A program made the position numbers and the translations under genes. 64,000 bases of DNA, from assembly GCF_949282365.1 (NCBI RefSeq), contig NZ_CASDOY010000001.1, positions 170,768 to 234,767 on the forward strand. The letters are read 5' to 3'. Positions 57,132-64,000 of this stretch are shown here, in pieces. How positions within the stretch are numbered: the first letter of the stretch is position 1; the number at the start of each line of letters is the position of its first letter. The DNA comes from an uncultured Desulfovibrio sp. Lineage in GTDB: Bacteria; Desulfobacterota; Desulfovibrionia; Desulfovibrionales; Desulfovibrionaceae. The notes below the pieces were generated by a model. The model made no database searches and was not told where the DNA came from. It was given only the letters and a program-made list of their open reading frames with translations.

Positions 57132-58166
57132 CTAGGGATTCTTGACGGGCGGCACCGGCGCGGTATCAGGATCATAGCGCCGCGGGCCCTCGCTGTGCAC
57201 CTTTCCCTGGGGCAGCAGCGAGCGCAGACGTACCCTGAGATAGAGATTTTCAAGGAACAGGGCCAGGTGATCCACGGCCTGCCGCACGAAGGAGCGCAGG
57301 GATTCGTCGATGGCGCGCGTGGACGTATGGGCCAGGCACAACACGCCGCGCGTGCTCTTGTTGATCTGCACCGGCAGGCAGATGATGGCCTGGAAATCGG
57401 GCATGCCCGGCAGCTTGCCGAAAAGCATGGTGGACGGGGCGCCCTCCAGCCCCTCGTTGATGACGGGCTGGTCATTGCTGAAGACCCAGCCGGCGATGCC
57501 GCTGCCCACGGGCAGGATCATGGGCTCGCCGTTTTCCAGCACCAGGCGGGCGGATTCGCATTCCACGCAATAGCTCTCGCCTGGCACGTCCACCGAGGCG
57601 AAAGCGCAGTAGTCGAAGCCCGTGGCATCCACCATGGTGCGCACATAATTCTGGATGAACTGGGACCAGCGGCGGTAACGGAAGCGCAGTTCCTGGATCA
57701 CGGCCAGCTCGGCGAAGTAGCGGGGGATGTCGCCGGCCATTTCCTGCCGCCCCTTGCTGGCCTGCTGGCGGGATACCAGCTCGGCGAAAAGCTGCAGCAG
57801 TTTGTAGTCCCTGTCGGTGAAAGAATACTGCCGTTTGCTGTCCACGCACAGCGCGCCGCCCGTGGGCACGGGACAGCCCATGAATGCCTTGATGCCGGCT
57901 TCTTCACCTTCCTTGTAATAGCCGAGCCGGTGCTGATGCTGGTCGAAATTGGGCACCAGCATCTGCTGCCGGTTGCGGATGATCCAGTCCACCAGGCTTC
58001 CCGAAGCAAGCATGGCGCCGTCCTCTACCCCTTCCCCCAGACTGAAGGAGGCGGCAAGGGAATGCTCCTCGCCGTTTTCGGAGGGCAGGAAAAGCACGGC
58101 CGAATAGGCATCGAAAACACTGCAGACGATGCTGAGGATATGTTTTTCAAGAGTATTGGCAGTCAT
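57132..58166 (-). CDS. Double GAF-domain protein next to mreB
   Basis: A 344-residue cytoplasmic protein with two GAF-like halves: residues about 1-150 (SAVLFLPSENGEEHSLAAS, GGALCVDSKRQYSF) and about 175-320 (GFDYCAFASVDVPGESYC, VGSGIAGWVF, RGVLCLAHTSTRAI). There is no kinase, cyclase or HTH output domain, so it may be an adaptor that senses a small ligand. The start at 58166 is set by a promoter whose -10 lies within the longer open frame. Linkage to mreB suggests shape or cell-cycle control; this is inference. Confidence 0.78.
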   Translation of the reverse strand: MTANTLEKHILSIVCSVFDAYSAVLFLPSENGEEHSLAASFSLGEGVEDGAMLASGSLVDWIIRNRQQMLVPNFDQHQHRLGYYKEGEEAGIKAFMGCPVPTGGALCVDSKRQYSFTDRDYKLLQLFAELVSRQQASKGRQEMAGDIPRYFAELAVIQELRFRYRRWSQFIQNYVRTMVDATGFDYCAFASVDVPGESYCVECESARLVLENGEPMILPVGSGIAGWVFSNDQPVINEGLEGAPSTMLFGKLPGMPDFQAIICLPVQINKSTRGVLCLAHTSTRAIDESLRSFVRQAVDHLALFLENLYLRVRLRSLLPQGKVHSEGPRRYDPDTAPVPPVKNP

Positions 58167-58223
58167 GTCGGTACGCGTTTGATGGTGGGCCCGGGCCTTT
58201 CGAGCTCGGGATTGACGGCCAAC

Positions 58224-58252
58224 ATTATACCAAAGCCGCATAGCGCCCGCAA
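58224..58252 (-). promoter_or_regulatory. Promoter of the GAF-mreB gene run
   Basis: Perfect TATAAT (58229-58224), 17-base spacer and TTGCGG (58252-58247). It decides the start of the GAF gene, because an upstream ATG at 58241 lies within the promoter. Confidence 0.65.
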
Positions 58253-58368
58253 CAGCTTTTCAGCGGCGCGGCGCACAGGCTGGACAAAAACGACAAATGG
58301 CGGGAGCGCCTCTGGAAATTCCTGATAAAAGACGTTAGTCTTTACAGAGGATCAGGTAAGGTTGCGTT

Positions 58369-60087
58369 ATGATCACATGGCAGGAAATCTTCAGCAAGGA
58401 CGGCTTTCACTGGCAGGATGCCTATACGGTATCCGAGCCTGTGGTCATCGCGCGCCTTGATGAACTCAAACGCTTCCTGGATGCCGTGCATATCCGCTTC
58501 TGCCTGGTCAAGCCCTATCAGGAGCACAAAAACTACCCGCTGGTGGAAAGCCGCGAGCTGCTGCCTTCGTTCGACAACGACATGTTCGAATACAAGGATC
58601 TGCCCGGCTTTTCCATGGTGGCCTTTGCCCGCCAGCTGGACTATTTTTCCGAGACCTTCCAGTTCGACAAACTGCACCCCATCGTCATAGAGGCCGACGG
58701 CGCCTGCTGTCCGCTGGAGAACCAGGTCATCGCCCGCAACGTCCAGACCCTGGCCTCGCGTCTGCCGCGCATGCATCAGGACATCTTCCGCCAGCAGTTC
58801 GCCAAGGCCGATACGGTGATCCTGGACAACTACCCGTCCCTCATGCCCTACCTGCTGGCCATGGACAGGGCCCAGGTGCTGGCGCTCGACGCCGGCCGCC
58901 AGTTCCATCTGGCCGGGGTCTTCGCCTCCTTCCCTTCGGACATCGACAGCGAGCTCAAACGCTTCGGCATGCGCATCGGCAAATTCGTCTTCGGCGACAG
59001 CGAGATCTACGAACGCAACCGCATGTTCGTCTACCAGTACCTGATGGAGCTCTACGGTTTCCCCATCGTCTCCGAACGCCGCACCTCCAGCGCGCTCTTT
59101 GCACGCAAGCTGCACAAGCTGGGCGAGCATTTCATGCTGCGCGTCCTGGGCCAGACGGACCGTACCCTCACCACCTACACGTCCACCGGACAGAGCACGC
59201 GCTACCCTCTGCTGGAAAAGATCGCCCTCATCGCCGTGGACGAGGATCAGGAAGAGATCATCGAACTGCTGGAAAAAGGCGGCTACTTCGTGGACCGCGA
59301 CCGCCGGGTGGCCATCATCCGCGTCACCTACCGGCAACACCGCTTCGATGCCAGCAACGTGCAGCAGGACCGCGCCCTTTCCGTGGCCGGGCAGGAGATA
59401 TTGCACCCGCTCACGGGCCGCCCCCTGGCCGGGCTCAACATCATCAAGGACACCTCCAACATGTTCCTGCGCCTCAACGACATCGTGCGCGGCGAATATA
59501 CCGGGCGCATCATCTTCAAGCGCACCGAGATCGTGGAGAACACCGATACGGATGAGAAGCGCCTGAAATTCCTCTATTCCTGGCTCACCAAACACCAGCG
59601 GCGCATGATCGCCTACAGCGACGAGTTCTTCTCCAAGGTCAGCCGGGTACTCAACGGCTACCTGTACTCGCCCGACAATGACGAGACCTTCAGCAACATG
59701 CGCGAGCTGCACCGCGAGGTCTGCGTCCGTTTCAGCTACATCCAGCAGGCCCGGCGGGTCCGCATCCTGGAAGACCTGGCCCAGCGCAAGGGCAAGGTGG
59801 GGCGCCTCGGCTATCGCCAGATGATGCGCGAGGCCCTCGAACTGCTGACGGAACTGAAATTTGAGATCGTCAATTTTTTCCCGGCCCTGGTGGACGGCAT
59901 CGTGGACAGTGTGGAGCGCATCCTTTCCGATACCTACCTGCGCCGGACCTACATGGAGCCCCCCGAAGACCGCCTGACCAAGGCCGGCCTTGAAATACGC
60001 AAGAATTACGGCCGCCTCGTTTCTCTCCAGGACGGCTTCAAGGCCGTGCGCCGCGCGCGCATGGCCAAAGGATCCAGCGCATCATGA
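58369..60087 (+). CDS. Conserved-looking hypothetical protein of 572 residues
   Basis: A soluble protein I do not recognise. It has no membrane span and no P-loop, and begins MITWQEIFSKDGFHWQDAYT. The sequence is well ordered throughout, with a central charged helical region and a C-terminal helical part (RQMMREALELLTELKFEI). The stop overlaps the rsmE start as ATGA, and the ribosome site is AAGG. It heads a run with rsmE, rarA and an acyltransferase, so it is probably expressed with RNA- and DNA-maintenance functions. I would not assign a function. Confidence 0.7.
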   Translation: MITWQEIFSKDGFHWQDAYTVSEPVVIARLDELKRFLDAVHIRFCLVKPYQEHKNYPLVESRELLPSFDNDMFEYKDLPGFSMVAFARQLDYFSETFQFDKLHPIVIEADGACCPLENQVIARNVQTLASRLPRMHQDIFRQQFAKADTVILDNYPSLMPYLLAMDRAQVLALDAGRQFHLAGVFASFPSDIDSELKRFGMRIGKFVFGDSEIYERNRMFVYQYLMELYGFPIVSERRTSSALFARKLHKLGEHFMLRVLGQTDRTLTTYTSTGQSTRYPLLEKIALIAVDEDQEEIIELLEKGGYFVDRDRRVAIIRVTYRQHRFDASNVQQDRALSVAGQEILHPLTGRPLAGLNIIKDTSNMFLRLNDIVRGEYTGRIIFKRTEIVENTDTDEKRLKFLYSWLTKHQRRMIAYSDEFFSKVSRVLNGYLYSPDNDETFSNMRELHREVCVRFSYIQQARRVRILEDLAQRKGKVGRLGYRQMMREALELLTELKFEIVNFFPALVDGIVDSVERILSDTYLRRTYMEPPEDRLTKAGLEIRKNYGRLVSLQDGFKAVRRARMAKGSSAS

Positions 60088-60821
60088 GTCTGCACCGCTT
60101 CTATCTTCCCCCCGAACAGTGGGCCACCGACCTCTGGCTGGACGGCCAGGAAGCCAAACACCTTGTCCAGGTGCTGCGCCTGGTCCCCGGGGAGGAGGTC
60201 CTGCTGCTCGACGGCCAGGGCCGCACCGGTCGTTTCGCCATCGTCGAGACCGGCAAAAAGAAAGCCCGCCTTGAACTGCGGGAAGAACAGACCGCCCCCG
60301 CGTCCCGCTCCCGTGCCGTCATGGCCCTGGCCTTCAGCAAGGCCGTGCGTCGCGGCTTCTTCATGGAAAAAGCCGTGGAACTGGGCGCCCATGCCATCTG
60401 GCTCTGGCAGGGCGATCACAGCCAGGGCCGGTTGCCCGCCGACGCCGCCGAGGCCTGCCGGGGCCAGCTCATCGCCGGCGCCAAGCAGTGCGGCAATCCC
60501 TGGCTGCCGCAGGTGGCTGCCCTGACCGACGGCGTGGACGAGCTGATCCGGCGTGCCGCCACGGCCGATCGCCGCATCCTGCCCTGGGAGATGCAGGATA
60601 CCGTGAGCATGCTCACCCCGGAACTGGCCGGACGCCCCGGCACCACCGTCTATGTCATCGGCCCGGAAGGCGGGTTTTCCCAGCGGGAACTGGACCGTCT
60701 GCGCACGGCGGATTTCACCTTCGTCAGCCTGGGGGCCCGTGTCCTGCGCTGCGAGACGGCGGCCACCCTGTGCCTGGGCCTGCACTGGTGGGCCTCCCAT
60801 CTGGCGGGACCGGTGGAATAA
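60084..60821 (+). CDS. rsmE: 16S rRNA m3U1498 methyltransferase
   Basis: A 245-residue SPOUT methyltransferase that methylates U1498 near the decoding centre. The N-terminal PUA-like part (LHRFYLPPEQW) binds RNA, and the SPOUT knot carries VIGPEGGFSQRELD and LSLGARVLRCETAA-type FVSLGARVLRCETAA. It overlaps the upstream gene by 4 bases and lies 9 bases before rarA. Fits the family in length. Confidence 0.95.
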   Translation: MSLHRFYLPPEQWATDLWLDGQEAKHLVQVLRLVPGEEVLLLDGQGRTGRFAIVETGKKKARLELREEQTAPASRSRAVMALAFSKAVRRGFFMEKAVELGAHAIWLWQGDHSQGRLPADAAEACRGQLIAGAKQCGNPWLPQVAALTDGVDELIRRAATADRRILPWEMQDTVSMLTPELAGRPGTTVYVIGPEGGFSQRELDRLRTADFTFVSLGARVLRCETAATLCLGLHWWASHLAGPVE

Positions 60822-60830
60822 AGGACTGCC

Positions 60831-62057
60831 ATGAGCCCACAAAAACCCCTGCCGGAGCGCATGCGCCCCGACGACCCGGAACGCTTCCTGGGCCAGAGCC
60901 ATCTGGCAAGCCGCCTCAAGTCGCTCATGGCCGCGGAACGGCTGCCCAGCCTGCTGCTTTTCGGCCCGCCCGGCTGCGGCAAGTCCACCCTGGCCCTGCT
61001 CCTGGCCCGGTCGCGCAAGCGTCCCTATCTGCGCCTCAGCGCGCCGGAAGCAGGCCTGCAGCATCTGCGCCGCTCGCTCAACGGCATCGAGATCCTGATT
61101 CTGGACGAACTGCACCGCTTTTCCAAGGCCCAGCAGGACTTCTTCCTGCCGCTGGTGGAATCCGGCGAGCTGACCCTGCTGGCCACCACCACGGAGAACC
61201 CCTCGTTCAGCGTCACGCGGCAGCTGCTCTCGCGCCTGCATGTGCTGCGCCTGCGCCCTCTGGGACGATCCGAACTGCTGGAGCTGGCGCGACGCGGAGC
61301 GGAACAGACGGGTGCGGCGCTGCCCGACGAGGTGCTGGACATTCTCACCGCAGCGGCCCACGGTGATGCCCGCACTCTGCTCAATCTGGTGGAATACGCC
61401 GCCTCCCTGCCTGAGGAGATGCGCGCGCCCGAACAACTCAGATCCGCCCTGCCCGAAGTCATGATGCGCCATGACAAGGACGGTGACAGCCATTACGAGC
61501 TGGCTTCGGCCCTCATCAAATCCATCCGCGGCAGTGATCCCGATGCGGCCCTGTATTATCTGGCCTGCCTACTGGAGGGCGGCGAGGACCCGCGTTTCAT
61601 CTGCCGCCGGCTCATCCTTTCGGCCTCGGAAGACGTGGGCCTGGCCGATCCCAACGCCCTGCCCCTGGCGGTCTCCTGCCAGCAGGCCGTGGAATTCGTC
61701 GGCATGCCCGAAGGCTTCATCCCGCTGGCCGAGACCGTGGTCTACCTGGCCCTGGCCCGCAAGAGCAACAGCAGCTATGCCGCCTACCTGACCGCCGCCC
61801 GCGAGATCAAGCTCAACGGCGCACGGCCCGTGCCCCTGCATCTGCGCAATGCCAATACCCAGCTGCAAAGGGAATGGGGCTACGGCAAAGAATACAAATA
61901 CCCGCACAACTACCCCGACGGCTGGGTGGAACAGGACTATCTGCCCGCCGAACTGGTGGGCCGGCGTTTTTACCAGCCCCGCGACATGGGCGACGAGGCC
62001 CGCCTGAGCCAATGGTGGCGCAAGATACACAAAATCAGAAAAACGGAAGATTCCTGA
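60831..62057 (+). CDS. rarA: Replication-associated recombination protein A (RarA/MgsA)
   Basis: A 408-residue AAA+ ATPase related to clamp loaders. Walker A is FGPPGCGKST near 44-53, Walker B reads LILDELHRF, and the sensor region TTTENPSFSV and the arginine finger (LLSRLHVLRLRPL) follow. It tetramerises and acts at stalled replication forks. The C-terminal half is the RarA-specific region (EDVGLADPNAL, YPHNYPDGWVEQDYLP). It follows rsmE by 9 bases and its stop shares a base with the next start. Confidence 0.93.
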   Translation: MSPQKPLPERMRPDDPERFLGQSHLASRLKSLMAAERLPSLLLFGPPGCGKSTLALLLARSRKRPYLRLSAPEAGLQHLRRSLNGIEILILDELHRFSKAQQDFFLPLVESGELTLLATTTENPSFSVTRQLLSRLHVLRLRPLGRSELLELARRGAEQTGAALPDEVLDILTAAAHGDARTLLNLVEYAASLPEEMRAPEQLRSALPEVMMRHDKDGDSHYELASALIKSIRGSDPDAALYYLACLLEGGEDPRFICRRLILSASEDVGLADPNALPLAVSCQQAVEFVGMPEGFIPLAETVVYLALARKSNSSYAAYLTAAREIKLNGARPVPLHLRNANTQLQREWGYGKEYKYPHNYPDGWVEQDYLPAELVGRRFYQPRDMGDEARLSQWWRKIHKIRKTEDS

Positions 62058-62875
62058 TGCAGCACTATCGAGAAGGGGTCGTGGAGGCCCCGTTCGCCGA
62101 CCTCTCCACCTATGTCAGTACGCCCCCGCGCCTGGGCGTCCCGCCGCTGTTCCCCGCCCTGAAATTCTACGGCCGCCTGCTGGCCCCTGTGATCTGGCTG
62201 TGCCGCAAGGCCGCCAAAGGCCTTTGCGACGACAGCGCCTGGGTCCATGCCAGCCTGTGCGTGACCGAGATCATCGAAAGCATCGGCTGCCCGGTCAGCA
62301 TCGAGGGCATGGAACATATCAGCGCCTCACGCGAGCCCTGTGTCTTTGTGGCCAACCATATGAGCACGCTGGAGACCTTCATGCTCCCCGGCATCATCCG
62401 CCCCCACCGCTCCGTGACCTTCGTTGTTAAAAAAAGCCTGGTCAGCATGCCCTTCTTCGGTGCCGTCATGCGTTCGCGCAACCCCATCGTGGTGGGCCGC
62501 ACCAATCCGCGCGAAGACCTGGCCGCCGTGCTGGAAGGCGGCGTGGAACGCCTGAAAAAGGGCATTTCCATCATCGTCTTCCCCCAAAGCACGCGCATGA
62601 CCGAGTTTGATCCCCAGCACTTCAATACCATCGGCGTCAAACTGGCGCGCAAGGCCGGCGTACCGGTGGTCCCCCTGGCCCTCAAGACCGATGCCTGGGG
62701 CACGGGCAAGAAATGCAAGGAGCTGGGTCCCATCAAGGGCGGCCTGCCGGTGCGCTACAAATTCGCCGCGCCCATGACCATCCACGGTAACGGCCGGGAG
62801 GAGCAGGCCTTCATCTGCGACTTCATCGCCTCCCAGCTGGCACAATGGCGTGCGCAGGACGGCGTCAACGCCTAG
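62057..62875 (+). CDS. PlsC-like lysophospholipid acyltransferase
   Basis: A 272-residue membrane-associated acyltransferase. The catalytic motif is NHMSTLETF, an HxxxxE variant of the usual HxxxxD, and the glycerol-phosphate motif FPEGTR appears as FPQSTRM. The core (VFVANHM, GAVMRSRNPIVVG, GVPVVPLALKT) is otherwise complete. A hydrophobic N-terminal part may anchor it. It starts within the rarA stop (TGATG). It may acylate lysophosphatidate, or a related lipid given the changed motifs. Confidence 0.85.
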   Translation: MQHYREGVVEAPFADLSTYVSTPPRLGVPPLFPALKFYGRLLAPVIWLCRKAAKGLCDDSAWVHASLCVTEIIESIGCPVSIEGMEHISASREPCVFVANHMSTLETFMLPGIIRPHRSVTFVVKKSLVSMPFFGAVMRSRNPIVVGRTNPREDLAAVLEGGVERLKKGISIIVFPQSTRMTEFDPQHFNTIGVKLARKAGVPVVPLALKTDAWGTGKKCKELGPIKGGLPVRYKFAAPMTIHGNGREEQAFICDFIASQLAQWRAQDGVNA

Positions 62876-63352
62876 GAATGGCCTGCGTGCCGCCGAACGG
62901 CTAAGCCGTCAAGGCTACCCCTGCCATGCTGTGCATCCACGGCGCGAGACAGGCTCGGGAAGCCAAAAAAGTGCGCTCCCCGCCGACACATGCAACGAGC
63001 AGGCGATCATGTAGCTCTCGCAGCTTGTTGTGATGATGCGCGCGACAGCAGGTCGGGACAGCAGGCCGGCCAGACGTCTGCCAGATATCTGTCAGGCAGC
63101 TACCACACAGCGGCTAACAGCCTGTCTGCATCGCTCTCTATCAGCCATCCACGGGTGTGGACACGATATGAGGAACGACGATCCCCCCCGGTCAGTCTGC
63201 GTCCCGGCCGGTGAAGACCGGCATGTGCTCCGGGACAGACCCGACATGGCATGCGCAGCAATCCCTCTTGGGACAGCAGGCCGGGACAAAAAACTCGAAG
63301 AGCGGACCCGCATGGGCCCGCTCTTTTCCTTTACCTTGTCTGACGAACAGCT
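62876..63352. other. Intergenic region without recognised gene
   Basis: About 475 bases between converging genes. The terminator at 63288-63325 is at its right end. Nothing else is recognised. Confidence 0.5.
63288..63325 (-). terminator. Terminator of the winged-helix gene
   Basis: AGAGCGGgCCC / GGGtCCGCTCT stem followed by CGAG and six T on the minus strand. Confidence 0.75.
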
Positions 63353-63526
63353 CTACTCCGCCGGCGCGTAGTAACAACGCTTGGGCGACATGACCTTGCC
63401 TTCCTTCTTGAGTTCGGCAATGGCCTTGCTGACTTCCTTGGAATCTACGCCCAGCTCCTTGGCGATATCGCCGGGGCGCAGGGGTTTGCCGGCCTTGGTC
63501 AGAACTTCCAGGACCTTGTTTTCCAT
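63353..63526 (-). CDS. Small winged-helix DNA-binding-like protein
   Basis: A 57-residue protein that reads as one winged helix: LTKAGKPLRPGDIAKEL, then VDSKEVSKAIAELKKEGK as the recognition helix, and a short C-terminal wing ending PKRCYYAPAE. I do not know the family name. AAGGAGG lies about 10 bases before the ATG. It is too small for a sensory domain, so it may act as a dimer or as a partner of other regulators. A terminator closes it. Confidence 0.72.
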   Translation of the reverse strand: MENKVLEVLTKAGKPLRPGDIAKELGVDSKEVSKAIAELKKEGKVMSPKRCYYAPAE

Positions 63527-64000
63527 AGGGCTGTTTCCTCCTTGGGATGGTGCGGATGCACGTTGGGGGGCGGGGCCGTGAAAAAGACTGCCGTCCTGCC
63601 GGGGGCAGGTGCGGGCAACCGTCTTCCTTCTAGCATAGAGATTCCCGCCTGAAAAGTCGCGCACGGGACGCCCCGGCCCAAGGCCGGGAACATGCTATCC
63701 GGGAGAGCATAACCTACCAGGGGTCCATAACGAACGGGCGTTATCCGAAGCCGCAGGTGTCGCCATACGGATACAGGAAAGGCTGAAGAAAACCGACAGG
63801 AGGGTCTCAGGAAATTTCCCTTTCCATATCGTTGTTGCCATTGCCCGCAGCCCCAGTCCCACACCAACGGACAGGCAACGACCATTCCCTTTCCCATCAA
63901 TCGAGCGCGCCGATTTGGCGGCGTGCGCCGAAGGCGCTGTGCCGCCCGCCCCGGTGCGCCCTGGTATTGGTATTTCCGGGGACCCAAGGCGGGGCAGGGG
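63527..64000. other. End of window, upstream of the winged-helix gene, no gene recognised
   Basis: About 470 bases with GC dyads and no coding region I can support. It probably contains the promoter of the winged-helix gene, which I could not fix. Confidence 0.45.

Overview
The window is GC-rich DNA with close-packed genes, typical of a Desulfovibrio-like sulfate reducer (Desulfobacterota). Evidence for this includes a selenium-metabolism cluster (YedE/TusA/DUF3343), a standalone NifB, a TIGR03960-type radical SAM protein, a fused IspDF, a rpoN-hpf-rapZ block joined to a mannose-family PTS, and AddAB-like recombination nucleases. The taxonomic call is an inference from gene content; no rRNA gene is present. 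I see no prophage, insertion sequence or CRISPR array.

Layout. 1-2728: selenium/sulfur trafficking genes (+). 3037-5541: a compact minus-strand trio, a Tat-exported molybdate-type binding protein, a NapH-like membrane ferredoxin and NifB, behind a good promoter and a leader of about 275 nt that looks like an attenuator. 6150-9135: a tripartite tricarboxylate transporter whose binding-protein gene has an in-frame TAG. 9420-10089: two identical tRNA-Met(CAT) genes, each with its own promoter and terminator. 10182-14678: uppP, a small unknown gene, metG and ricT. 14871-22955: HD protein, phosphofructokinase, and AddA/AddB-like helicase-nucleases in one tight run. 23068-26381: nitronate monooxygenase-like protein, a Cys-rich unknown, rpmB and a rhomboid protease. 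26519-31114 (-): rpoN, hpf, rapZ and PTS IIA, IIB and a frame-disrupted IIC. 31285-33949: pyrG and purQ. 33973-39618: a candidate small RNA, Nif3-like and zinc-ribbon proteins, RNase P RNA, ispDF, an acyl-CoA ligase and dtd. 40149-47248: rnc, small unknowns, the radical SAM fusion, an SGNH hydrolase and a DsbD-like reductase. 47343-47736: four identical tRNA-Lys(CTT) genes. 47953-51810: glpK, glpF and a WYL regulator. 52223-58166 (-): Smr protein, secG, tpiA, rimI, suhB-like, mreB and a double-GAF protein. 58369-62875: a large unknown protein, rsmE, rarA and a PlsC-like acyltransferase. 63353-63526: a small winged-helix protein.

Most genes are housekeeping: translation (metG, rpmB, dtd, rimI, rsmE, hpf), RNA processing (rnc, rnpB, rapZ, ricT), nucleotide and isoprenoid synthesis (pyrG, purQ, ispDF, uppP), envelope (mreB, secG, PlsC-like) and repair (addAB-like, rarA, Smr). 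The least explained parts are the NifB/NapH/ModA-like trio with its leader, the two disrupted transport genes (tctC and PTS IIC), the intergenic RNA at 34008-34123, and the unknown 572-residue protein at 58369-60087.
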